Assembly: GCF_021165935.1 (NCBI RefSeq)
Contig: NZ_CP088953.1
Span: forward strand, 4,070,501-4,134,500
Length of the DNA stretch: 64,000 nt
Source: Microbulbifer elongatus
GTDB taxonomy: Bacteria > Pseudomonadota > Gammaproteobacteria > Pseudomonadales > Cellvibrionaceae
Reading direction: 5' to 3'
In this document: in pieces, positions 45,697-53,744 of the stretch
Position numbering within the stretch: position 1 is the stretch's first letter
How the letters are laid out: each line of letters starts with the position of its first letter
Translations under genes and position numbers: made by a program
The notes under the pieces: model-generated
Seen by the model: only the letters and a program-made list of their open reading frames with translations
Told to the model about the DNA's origin: nothing
Databases searched by the model: none

Positions 45697-46629
45697 GTGA
45701 GCAGCTCCTCCCCGACGGCTGCCCCCGTCCCCGCCAAGCTGAAGGCTTTCCTGCAATCTTCCAGCCAGCAGGTGGAACAGACCCTGAAGCGTGCGCTCGA
45801 CACGCACAGCGACGCCGAAGCCCTGTTCGCCGCCATGCAATACGCCGCCCTCGGCCCCGGTAAGCGCCTGCGCCCCGCGCTGGTCTACGCATGCGCTCTG
45901 GCCCTGGCCGGTGACACCGCTGCAACGCAGTGCCATCAAGCCGCCGCCGCGCTGGAGTGCATACACGCATACTCTCTGGTACACGATGACCTACCGGCAA
46001 TGGACGACGATGATCTCCGCCGCGGGCGACCCACCTGCCATATCCAGTTCGACGAGGCCACTGCGATCCTCGCCGGGGATGCGCTGCAGTGTCAGGCGTT
46101 TGAGCTGCTGGTACAGTCGGATCTGGCACCGCCGTTGAAAGTACAGGTGATTGGCGAACTGGCCAACGCGGCCGGAGCGCGCGGAATGGTGGCCGGACAG
46201 GCCATCGATCTCGCCGCCGTCGACCACACCCTGACGCTGACTCAGCTGGAAAAAATGCACCGTCTGAAAACCGGAGCACTGATCGTCGCCAGTGCGCGCA
46301 TTGGTGCCCTGATCGGCGGTGCTGAAGCCGCTCAATTGTCGGCGATTACCCGCTACGCCGAGGCGATCGGCCTGGCTTTTCAGGTGCAGGACGACATTCT
46401 GGATGTGACCTCGGATACACAAGTGCTGGGGAAAACCCAGGGGGCGGATGCCGCCCGCAACAAACCCACCTATGTCTCACTGCTGGGGCTGGACGGCGCC
46501 CAGGCCAAGGCCGCAGAACTACATCAGCAGGCCAGCCTGGCGCTACAGGACCTGCGCGCTGGCGCAGAAAACATCAGCACCGACGTTCTGCAGCAATTGG
46601 CAGATTTCATCGTCAAACGGCGCCATTGA
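45697..46629 (+). CDS. ispA: Farnesyl diphosphate synthase (geranyltranstransferase)
   Basis: A 310-residue cytoplasmic prenyl transferase that extends DMAPP to farnesyl diphosphate. First Asp-rich motif YSLVHDDLPAMDDDDLRRGRP at about 92-111, second QVQDDILDVTSD at about 229-240, and substrate-binding GPGKRLRPALV and KTQGADAARNKPTYVSLLG. The GTG start immediately follows the xseB stop. In many gammaproteobacteria dxs comes next; here it is about 9 kb away. Confidence 0.96.
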   Translation: MSSSSPTAAPVPAKLKAFLQSSSQQVEQTLKRALDTHSDAEALFAAMQYAALGPGKRLRPALVYACALALAGDTAATQCHQAAAALECIHAYSLVHDDLPAMDDDDLRRGRPTCHIQFDEATAILAGDALQCQAFELLVQSDLAPPLKVQVIGELANAAGARGMVAGQAIDLAAVDHTLTLTQLEKMHRLKTGALIVASARIGALIGGAEAAQLSAITRYAEAIGLAFQVQDDILDVTSDTQVLGKTQGADAARNKPTYVSLLGLDGAQAKAAELHQQASLALQDLRAGAENISTDVLQQLADFIVKRRH

Positions 46630-46880
46630 TCGGCCTGACCGCCAGCCGGCAGGCGCCGTCTCCAACATCTGCGCAGATGGTCGGACAGACGCCGGTTGAG
46701 CGCCGCACTATCCCCGCGCACCGCTCCCCCTGTCACCGCTATATCCCATTCCCCGCGCACTTCTTTCACCGACCGCCGCTGCGCTTGTGCGGCAAGCGTC
46801 AGCGTAAGAGTTTCCACGGGAAACTTGTGAAATATTGCGCACCCAATCCGCTTCAACGAATCATATAAACCGAGCTGGCG

Positions 46881-47063
46881 GTGAAATCCGTAAAAATATG
46901 CTGTGATACATGTAAATTTTGGCAGCAGGGGAAATTTGACGAACCGCGAAAACTCTGCAAGATTTACCACAGGCCGCACATCAATAAGGCCGCGCGCACC
47001 GCGCCAGATAAGAAAAATACGGAGGATAGCCACCTCCGTGCGGCGGTAAAAAAACATCAATAA
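46881..47063 (+). CDS. Possible small cysteine-rich protein
   Basis: A 60-residue frame with a GTG start. ICCDTCKFWQQGKFDEPRKLCKIY has a C-C-x2-C-x12-C spacing that could bind zinc or iron-sulfur, followed by a basic polar tail. It ends 18 bases before the next gene. The ribosome site is weak and the A+T content is higher than around it, so it could be a recent arrival or not a gene. Confidence 0.35.
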   Translation: MKSVKICCDTCKFWQQGKFDEPRKLCKIYHRPHINKAARTAPDKKNTEDSHLRAAVKKHQ

Positions 47064-47081
47064 AAATAATAGGTGGCGAGT

Positions 47082-47534
47082 ATGAAGCAAAAACTGCACG
47101 CAGTGATTGCCCCGGCGGCCGTCGCCGCATTGACAATTGGCCTGACAAACGGTGTACTTGCACAACCTCTCACGGCAACGGAGCTGATTGAGGCCTGTAA
47201 GAGCCATCAGGTTGACCGGCAAAGCGCCCATGCAACCAGCTGTCGGGCATTTATCCACGGCTATCTGTCCGCAAGTAACGATATCGTTGCCGCAGACGAA
47301 CGCCCTTCCGAATTTGTCGCCCGCGCTATTCGCACTCGCGCCAGCCGCCTCTCGGACGAAGCAGTGCAACGGCTGAATAGCCGCTATTGCCTGCCAAACT
47401 CCGCCACGCTCGACACTCTGATCAGCCAGGTCTCGGAACTCTCACAACCGTTTGCGGAAGGTGCGCCGGCAGAGTCCGCTATGCTGTCGGTTTTTGAAAA
47501 TCACTATCGCTGTAAAGATGTATCGAACCCCTGA
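47082..47534 (+). CDS. Rap1a/Tai-type immunity-domain protein, exported
   Basis: A 150-residue protein with a signal peptide (cleaved near VLAQ, about residue 28). The mature part has the four-cysteine pattern of the Rap1a/Tai domain: ELIEACKSH, SCRAFIHGYLSA, YCLPN and YRCKD, with a GYL turn between. In that family members protect against amidase effectors of type VI secretion, but most chromosomal members lack an effector partner, and none is seen here. Start at 47082 has AGGTGG. Assignment by motif pattern. Confidence 0.6.
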   Translation: MKQKLHAVIAPAAVAALTIGLTNGVLAQPLTATELIEACKSHQVDRQSAHATSCRAFIHGYLSASNDIVAADERPSEFVARAIRTRASRLSDEAVQRLNSRYCLPNSATLDTLISQVSELSQPFAEGAPAESAMLSVFENHYRCKDVSNP

Positions 47535-47576
47535 TGTGGTCCTGGCGCACCGGTTTACCGGCGCCCGCCACACCGG

Positions 47577-47604
47577 TTGTTATTGCTCTTTAATATGGTA
47601 TCTG
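47577..47604 (+). promoter_or_regulatory. Promoter candidate of the Mrp operon
   Basis: TTGTTA (47577-47582) and TATCTG (47599-47604) with a 16-base spacer, 14 bases before mrpE. An imperfect match judged by eye. Confidence 0.4.
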
Positions 47605-47617
47605 TAGTAGATTATTC

Positions 47618-48136
47618 ATGCGTTATACCCTGTGTCTGTTTGCCGTTCTCGCATTTATCTGGCTGAGTAATTCCGGGCATTATTCAGCTTTACTGCTCAC
47701 GTTTGGTTTTATCTCCATCGTATTGGTGATCCTGATTGCCCGACGCATGAAAGTGGTGGATGGCGAGTCTCTGCCCCTGGAACTCTGGGCCACTCTGCCC
47801 GGCTACTACCTCTGGCTATTGCGCAAAATTATTGTCAGCAATCTCGAAGTTGCCGCCTGCGTGTGGGGTGGTCTCTTCTCCCGCCGCGCCACCATATCCC
47901 CCTGTAGCGAACGTATTCCCACCCATTTGCAAACCGACCTGGGTCGGGTGCTCTACGCCAACTCCATCACTCTGACCCCCGGCACCGTCGCTGTGGATAT
48001 CGATCAGGATTCGGTACTGGTACACGCCCTGACCCGCAGCGGCCTGGATGAACTGAAACAGGGGGAGATGGAAAAACGGGTTGCCGCCCTTACACAAACC
48101 CGGGATCAATCCGCCACCACCGCAGGTCAGAAATAA
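47618..48136 (+). CDS. mrpE: Mrp-type Na+/H+ antiporter subunit E
   Basis: A 172-residue inner-membrane protein with two to three N-terminal helices and a cytoplasmic domain containing the MrpE signature LYANSITLTPGTVAVDIDQD (about 111-130). Length is at the family norm. First gene of a nine-gene run reading rightwards to 55452 with gaps of a few bases or overlaps throughout, apart from one 116-base gap. The complex exchanges cytoplasmic Na+ (or K+) for protons, fitting a marine, ectoine-making organism. Confidence 0.93.
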   Translation: MRYTLCLFAVLAFIWLSNSGHYSALLLTFGFISIVLVILIARRMKVVDGESLPLELWATLPGYYLWLLRKIIVSNLEVAACVWGGLFSRRATISPCSERIPTHLQTDLGRVLYANSITLTPGTVAVDIDQDSVLVHALTRSGLDELKQGEMEKRVAALTQTRDQSATTAGQK

Positions 48137-48138
48137 GT

Positions 48139-48423
48139 ATGCTGAACGCCACATTGATTGCCCTGCTCGTCGTGATGACACTGGCTCTGATACGCGCGGT
48201 GAAAGGCCCAACCATTCACGATCGCATTCTCGCGGTGAATATGTTTGGAACGAAAACCGTGCTGCTGATTGCAGTAATCTGTTTTACCTTTGGGGAGCCC
48301 GAATATCTGGATATCGCCATCGTCTACGCGCTCATCAACTTTGTCAGCGTGGTTGGCGTATTGCGATATTTCGAGTTTCGCAAGCGCCATGGCGAAAGTG
48401 CCACGGAGGTTACCGGTGATTGA
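48139..48423 (+). CDS. mrpF: Mrp-type antiporter subunit F
   Basis: A 94-residue protein with three hydrophobic helices. The family motif VKGPTIHDRILAVNMFGTKTV at about 22-42 and DIAIVYALINFVSVVGVLRYFE at about 58-79 are typical. It starts three bases after mrpE and overlaps mrpG by eight bases. Confidence 0.93.
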   Translation: MLNATLIALLVVMTLALIRAVKGPTIHDRILAVNMFGTKTVLLIAVICFTFGEPEYLDIAIVYALINFVSVVGVLRYFEFRKRHGESATEVTGD

Positions 48424-48817
48424 AACCCTTCAATCCTACGCCAGTGGCACCCTGCTGTTACTGGGCTGTTTTTTTATGCTGACCGGTGCCGTGGGTGTGC
48501 TGCGGTTCCCCGATTTCTATTCCCGCATGCATGCGGCGGGTATTACTGACACGCTCTCTACGCTTCTGATCATCAGCGGCTTGATGTTGACCGCCGGCTG
48601 GAGTCTTGCGCTGTTCAAGCTGGCCCTGATCATGCTGTTTATTTTTTTCACCAGCCCGACCGCCAGCCACGCGCTGGCCCGCTCCGCGCAACTCAGCGCA
48701 CTGCGCCTACCACAGATTCCGGCTGAACCAGCGGCACCACAGGTGAGCAGCAGTAGCACCCGCGCGGACCGGTCGTCCGATGCGGAGCCAGAGGCCGCAG
48801 ACAGCACGCGCGTCTGA
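48416..48817 (+). CDS. mrpG: Mrp-type antiporter subunit G
   Basis: A 133-residue protein with three helices and the family signature LTGAVGVLRFPDFYSRMHAAGITDTLSTLLI (about 19-49). The GTG at 48416 follows GGAGG with good spacing and lies inside the end of mrpF. The 35-residue Ser/Ala/Glu-rich tail is longer than usual. A 116-base gap follows. Confidence 0.92.
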   Translation: MIETLQSYASGTLLLLGCFFMLTGAVGVLRFPDFYSRMHAAGITDTLSTLLIISGLMLTAGWSLALFKLALIMLFIFFTSPTASHALARSAQLSALRLPQIPAEPAAPQVSSSSTRADRSSDAEPEAADSTRV

Positions 48818-48933
48818 GCGGCAACAGAGAATACAACGGGGCCCCTCTCGGGCATGAAGATTCCGCGTGGAATAAACGCAATGGACACAACAAAAACAAC
48901 AATGGCAATCACAACCCGCAGGATAAAAAACTT

Positions 48934-50025
48934 ATGAACCTGCTCCTCGATATCGCGCTCCTGGCCCTGCTGCTGGCAACCGCTGTTTCTATTGCCTGGA
49001 TCAAGGACCTGTTTGCCGCCGCCATGCTGGCGGGTATTTACGGGCTGCTCTCGGCGGGTTTTTTCATGACCATGGGTGCAGTGGATGTGGCCTTTACCGA
49101 GGCCGCAGTGGGTGCCGGTATTTCACCACTGCTGATTTTACTGACGCTCGCACTCTGTGGCCGCTACCAGCGCGCGGATCGCAACCGCGCGCGGCTGGCC
49201 ATTGCACTCGTGGTCACCGTGGGGGCTCTGCTGGTGACGGCGACCGAAGACATGCCCGCGTTTGGCGATATCCATGCTCCGGCGCAAGTGCATGTGGCAC
49301 CGCACTATATCCAGGAGTCCATGGATGAAATCGGCATTCCCAATATCGTTACCTCGGTCCTGGCCAGCTATCGCGGTTTCGATACCTTCGGGGAAGTCGT
49401 GGTGATCTTTACCGCCGGACTCGGTGTGCTGTCACTACTGATGACACATACCGCCCAGCCGCTGCGGATCATGGAACCCTCTCCGGTACAGCAGGCGTCC
49501 CGGGATATCGTATTGCGGGTCGTGGCCAAGGTGCTGATTGCGCCGATCATGCTCTACGCGCTGTATGTCCAATTTCATGGTGAGTATGGTCCCGGTGGTG
49601 GCTTTCAGGCCGGGGTGATCTTTGCGGTGGGGTTTATTCTCTACAGTATGGTGTTCGGTCTGGACGCGGTGCGCAAGGTTGCCAGCCACGGCCTGGTGCA
49701 ACTGCTGTCGGCGGTGGGTGTGCTTGTTTTCGGTGGCACCGGACTGTTGAGCTTTGTCAGCGGCAAAAATTTTCTGGATTACAGCGCGCTGGCCGGAGAT
49801 TCGGTCACTGGCCAGCACATCGGCATTATCGCTATTGAACTGGGCGTTGGAATTACCGTGGCTTCGGTGATGATCATGATTTCCTATCTGTTCTCGGCGC
49901 AATTGCGTGACCGGGAGGCAGCGCTTCCCATTAAAGGCGCACCATTACTGACTGACAACCCACCCGCCGGCGACAGCAGCGGCTTATCCCCACTGCAACC
50001 GCTGCAACAGGGGGCCGGATCATGA
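48934..50025 (+). CDS. Fused MrpA C-terminal (DUF4040/MbhD-E type) and MrpB subunit
   Basis: A 363-residue membrane protein. The first about 95 residues match the DUF4040/MbhD-like part of MrpA's C-terminus (IKDLFAAAMLAGIYGLLSAGFFMTMGAVDVAFTEAAVGAGISPLLIL), the next segment is MbhE-like (HYIQESMDEIGIPNIVTSVLASYRGFDTFGEVVVIFTAGLGVL), and from about 190 on it is MnhB/MrpB (DIVLRVVAKVLIAPIMLYALYVQFHGEYGPGGGFQAGVIFAVGFILY). No NuoL-like MrpA part is attached. ATG with AGGA upstream. It overlaps mrpC by four bases. Confidence 0.9.
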   Translation: MNLLLDIALLALLLATAVSIAWIKDLFAAAMLAGIYGLLSAGFFMTMGAVDVAFTEAAVGAGISPLLILLTLALCGRYQRADRNRARLAIALVVTVGALLVTATEDMPAFGDIHAPAQVHVAPHYIQESMDEIGIPNIVTSVLASYRGFDTFGEVVVIFTAGLGVLSLLMTHTAQPLRIMEPSPVQQASRDIVLRVVAKVLIAPIMLYALYVQFHGEYGPGGGFQAGVIFAVGFILYSMVFGLDAVRKVASHGLVQLLSAVGVLVFGGTGLLSFVSGKNFLDYSALAGDSVTGQHIGIIAIELGVGITVASVMIMISYLFSAQLRDREAALPIKGAPLLTDNPPAGDSSGLSPLQPLQQGAGS

Positions 50026-50423
50026 TGTTACAGGCATCGCACTACAACTACTGGGTCGTTATCGCACTGATGATGATCGGCCTGTATATGGTCATCGCTC
50101 AGGGAAATCTGGTTAAGAAAATCATTGGCCTGAATATTTTTCAGACCTCGGTGTTTATTTTCTACATCAGCGTGGGCAAGGTTGATGGTGGCAGTGCGCC
50201 GATTCTGCACGAGGGCGAAACCCTTTATTCCAACCCGCTCCCCCATGTGTTGATTCTCACCGCCATCGTGGTTGGCATTGCCACCACCGCACTGGCGCTG
50301 GCGCTGACCATTCGCATCAAGCACGCGTATGGGTCCATTGAAGAACGGGATATCCAGGCGGCGGAGGCACTGCAGGAACAGGCCTCGCCTCAAAATCGGC
50401 CCGCTGTGGAAAAGGAGCCATAA
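50022..50423 (+). CDS. mrpC: Mrp-type antiporter subunit C (NuoK-like)
   Basis: A 133-residue membrane protein with three helices, related to NuoK. Signatures: MMIGLYMVIAQGNLVKKIIGLNIFQTSVFIFYISVG and NPLPHVLILTAIVVGIATTALALALTIRI. A polar tail of about 30 residues follows. It overlaps the stop of the preceding gene and is followed by mrpD after three bases. Confidence 0.94.
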   Translation: MMLQASHYNYWVVIALMMIGLYMVIAQGNLVKKIIGLNIFQTSVFIFYISVGKVDGGSAPILHEGETLYSNPLPHVLILTAIVVGIATTALALALTIRIKHAYGSIEERDIQAAEALQEQASPQNRPAVEKEP

Positions 50424-50426
50424 AGC

Positions 50427-51926
50427 ATGCTGGCACACCTTCCAATCCTGCAGGTGATTCTGCCGCTGATGGCGGCCCCTTCCTGCCTGTTGATTCGCAA
50501 GGCCAATCTGGTGTGGCTGTTTACCCTCTCGGTCAGCGTGGCGGCTCTGGTAGTCAGTGTACTGCTGTTGCAGCAAGTCTACGCCACGGGCCCGATCACT
50601 TACGAGCTGGGGGGCTGGGAAGCGCCCTGGGGGATCGAGTACCGCATCGACCTGCTCAATGCCTGGGTGCTGTTTATTGTTACCGCGCTCAGTAGTGTGG
50701 TTCTGCTGGCAGCCAATACCAGCGTACAGAGGGAGCTGGAGGCCAATCGGCAGACCGTGTTCTACACCCTCTATCTGCTGTGTTTTGCCGGGCTGCTGGG
50801 CATTGTCGCCACCGGTGACGCATTCAATGTCTTCGTGTTTCTGGAAATATCCTCTCTGTCCACCTATGCCCTGATTGCCCTCGGCAAAGACCGGCGCGCA
50901 CTGTGGGCGGCCTTTCAATACCTGATCATGGGCACCATCGGTGCCACCTTTATTCTGATCGGTATCGGTTTTCTGTACATGATGACCGGCACCCTGAATA
51001 TGGCAGACCTGGCCGCACGTATTCCGTCGCTGGCCGAATCGACCACAGTGCTCGCGGCATTCGCATTTATTTTTGTTGGCATCTGTCTGAAGCTGGCGCT
51101 TTTCCCACTGCATTTGTGGCTACCGAATGCCTACAGTTGCGCGCCGTCTATTGTCACGGCCTTTCTCGCCGCAACCGCGACCAAGGTCGCGCTGTATCTC
51201 CTGCTGCGATTTACCTTTACCGTGTTCGGTGTGGATTTTTCCCTGTCACACCTGCCGCTGGACATTCTGTTGATCACGCTCGGTCTGGTCGGTGTCTTTG
51301 CCGCGTCCATCGTCGCGGTCTACCAGGTCAATATCAAACGTATGTTCGCCTTCTCCAGCGTGGCACAGATCGGCTATATGGTGGTGGGCATCGGCATTGG
51401 TACGGCAACGGCTCTGCAGGCCACCCTGCTGCACCTGTTCAATCACGCGTTGATGAAAGGCGGTCTATTTCTGGCGCTGGCGGGGCTCGTTTACCAGATG
51501 GGGGGCTGCCGTATGGCGCACTTTCGCGGTCTCGGCCACACCATGCCCTGGACCATGGCCGCCGTTGTGGTTGGCGGTATCAGCCTGATCGGTATGCCAC
51601 TCACCGTGGGCTTTGTCAGCAAATGGTATCTGATTGCCGCCGCCATGGAGCAGCAGCTCTGGTGGGTGGCGGTGCTGGTGGTGCTCGGCTCACTGTTGGC
51701 CGTGGCCTATATCTGGAAACTGGTGGAAGCGGCCTACTTCCGGTCACCGGAAAGTGAACATGGGCAGGAGCCGGACAATGACACCAGGCGGGAAGCCCCG
51801 CTGGGGATTCTGCTGCCCGCGTGGCTGCTGATTGCTGCAAATATTTATTTCGGAATCGATACCCGTCTGCCGGTGGAAGTGACTGCCGCGGCCTCGCAAT
51901 TCCTGCTAGGAGGCGCTGCGCAATGA
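50427..51926 (+). CDS. mrpD: Mrp-type antiporter subunit D (NuoN/L-like)
   Basis: A 499-residue membrane protein with about 14 helices of the proton-pumping antiporter family. Conserved charges for proton transfer are present: Glu about 140 (VFLEISSLSTYA) and Lys about 222 (ICLKLALFPLHLWLPNAYSCAPS), followed by TKVALYLLLR and SSVAQIGYMVVGIGIG. Start follows AAAGGAG. The stop overlaps the next start by four bases. Confidence 0.95.
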   Translation: MLAHLPILQVILPLMAAPSCLLIRKANLVWLFTLSVSVAALVVSVLLLQQVYATGPITYELGGWEAPWGIEYRIDLLNAWVLFIVTALSSVVLLAANTSVQRELEANRQTVFYTLYLLCFAGLLGIVATGDAFNVFVFLEISSLSTYALIALGKDRRALWAAFQYLIMGTIGATFILIGIGFLYMMTGTLNMADLAARIPSLAESTTVLAAFAFIFVGICLKLALFPLHLWLPNAYSCAPSIVTAFLAATATKVALYLLLRFTFTVFGVDFSLSHLPLDILLITLGLVGVFAASIVAVYQVNIKRMFAFSSVAQIGYMVVGIGIGTATALQATLLHLFNHALMKGGLFLALAGLVYQMGGCRMAHFRGLGHTMPWTMAAVVVGGISLIGMPLTVGFVSKWYLIAAAMEQQLWWVAVLVVLGSLLAVAYIWKLVEAAYFRSPESEHGQEPDNDTRREAPLGILLPAWLLIAANIYFGIDTRLPVEVTAAASQFLLGGAAQ

Positions 51927-53404
51927 ATGAATCCAGCCTGCTGCAACTGACCCTGTTGATTCCTTTACTGGCACTGACCGGCATCCAGCTTACCGCACGC
52001 AGAGAAAACCTCCGCGAGGCAGTTTCGCTGATTGCCGCAAGTGCACTCTTTTTCACGGTCACCCGGCTGTATCAGCCCCTGCTGGCGGGAGATGTTATCG
52101 CTGCGCACTGGCTGGATATCCTGCCGGGACTGGCATTGTCCTTCCGTGTGGAACCCCTGGGACTGATGTTTGCACTGGTGGCCAGTTTTCTGTGGATCAT
52201 CACTACCCTCTACGCCATCGGCTACATGCGCGGTCACGGCGAGCAAAACCAGACCCGTTTTTTCAGCCTGTTTGCGCTGTCCATCGGCGCAGTCATGGGG
52301 ATCGCCTTTGCCGAAAATCTGTTTACCCTGTTTATTTTTTATGAACTGCTGACCCTGTGCACCTACCCGCTGGTAACACACGCGGGCACCGACAAGGCCC
52401 GCGCCGGCGGGCGTATCTATCTCGGCATTCTACTGGGCACGTCAGTGGGGTTCTTCCTGCTGGCAATTATCGCCACCTGGCTGTTGGCCGGTACCCTTTC
52501 GTTCCGCGCGGGCGGCGTTTTTTCGCCCGGAACCTCCCTGGCTCTGCTGTCTGTGCTGTTGGGCCTGTTCGTCTTCGGTGTGGGCAAGGCGGCCATCATG
52601 CCCTTCCACCGCTGGCTGCCCGCCGCCATGGTGGCACCGACACCAGTCAGCGCGCTGCTGCATGCGGTGGCGGTGGTAAAAGCCGGCGTATTTGTGCTGC
52701 TGAAAATCTGTCTGCTGATTTTCGGTATCGAGACCCTGCAGGCCATTCCCGCCACCGAGTGGCTGCTGTATCTGGCCGGCGCTTCCATACTGCTCGCGTC
52801 CATTATTGCCCTGCGCCAGCAGAACCTGAAAAAGCGCCTGGCCTACTCCACCGTAAGTCAGCTGGGCTATATCACCCTCGGTGCACTGCTGGCCACCAGT
52901 GCAGGCATGACCGGTAGTGCGTTGCATATCGTGATGCACGCGTTTGGCAAGATCACCCTGTTTTTCTGCGCGGGTGCCATTCTGGTGGCGGCACATAAAA
53001 CAGAAGTCAACCAGTTGCGCGGCCTGGGCCGACAGATGCCGGTCACCATGACCGCATTCCTGGTAGCCAGCCTGTGTATTATCGGCATCCCGCCCACCGG
53101 CGGCACCTGGAGCAAGTGGTATCTGATGCTGGGCACCCTGGAAGCGGAACAGTGGATATTGATGGGGCTGCTGATGGTCAGCTCGCTGTTGAGTATCGCC
53201 TACCTGCTACCGATTCCTCTGTGCGCATTCTTTCGCGGAAACAGTCAGGATTCTGCGGTGACGGCGCCACCGGTGAACGGTGCCAGTGCGATCAGGGAAG
53301 CACCGCTGCCATCGCTTATCGCCCTCACGATTACCGCGGCGGGCTGTATCTATCTACTGCTGTTCCCCGATGCTTTTTATGCACTGATCGAGGCTGGGAT
53401 CTGA
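51923..53404 (+). CDS. Second MrpD/NuoN-like proton-translocating subunit
   Basis: A 493-residue membrane protein with about 14 helices. It has LFIFYELLTLCTYPLVTHAGT (the conserved Glu), VGKAAIMPFHRWLPAAMVAPTPVSALLHAVAVVKAGVF (Lys and His), and YSTVSQLGYITLGALL. It is closer to NuoL/MrpA N-terminal-type in the central APTPVSALLHA segment, and could replace the missing MrpA part. Start 51923 overlaps the mrpD stop as ATGA. Next gene after one base. Confidence 0.92.
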   Translation: MNESSLLQLTLLIPLLALTGIQLTARRENLREAVSLIAASALFFTVTRLYQPLLAGDVIAAHWLDILPGLALSFRVEPLGLMFALVASFLWIITTLYAIGYMRGHGEQNQTRFFSLFALSIGAVMGIAFAENLFTLFIFYELLTLCTYPLVTHAGTDKARAGGRIYLGILLGTSVGFFLLAIIATWLLAGTLSFRAGGVFSPGTSLALLSVLLGLFVFGVGKAAIMPFHRWLPAAMVAPTPVSALLHAVAVVKAGVFVLLKICLLIFGIETLQAIPATEWLLYLAGASILLASIIALRQQNLKKRLAYSTVSQLGYITLGALLATSAGMTGSALHIVMHAFGKITLFFCAGAILVAAHKTEVNQLRGLGRQMPVTMTAFLVASLCIIGIPPTGGTWSKWYLMLGTLEAEQWILMGLLMVSSLLSIAYLLPIPLCAFFRGNSQDSAVTAPPVNGASAIREAPLPSLIALTITAAGCIYLLLFPDAFYALIEAGI

Positions 53405-53405
53405 C

Positions 53406-53744
53406 ATGAGCGGTGAAAAACAGGACTTTTTCGATAACCCCGACAATATCCGCAAGATGCTGCGGGTGTTCTACGGCCTGTGCGCAGCTTTGTTTGCCGC
53501 GGACTTTGTGATTCATCGCCATACGGAATTCCGCTGGGAAGGCCTTCCCGGCTTCTACCCGATTTACGGTTTTGTAGGTTGTGTGGTTCTGGTGTTTGCA
53601 GCCAAGTGGATGCGCACCTTTCTGATGCGCCCGGAAGATTATTACGACCGACGGGAACTGGCCGACTTCGATGCTGCGGACAGTGGTGAACCCACGGAAG
53701 AAGACCCCACCATCTACCTGGACGGAGGGCAGGACCGTGGTTGA
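53406..53744 (+). CDS. Small membrane protein of the Mrp cluster
   Basis: A 112-residue protein with two hydrophobic helices (about 17-35 and 49-68) and an acidic cytoplasmic tail (ADFDAADSGEPTEEDPTIYLDGG). It sits between two large antiporter subunits, one base after the first and overlapping the second by eight bases. No family is recognised; the tight coupling argues for an accessory subunit. Confidence 0.8.
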   Translation: MSGEKQDFFDNPDNIRKMLRVFYGLCAALFAADFVIHRHTEFRWEGLPGFYPIYGFVGCVVLVFAAKWMRTFLMRPEDYYDRRELADFDAADSGEPTEEDPTIYLDGGQDRG

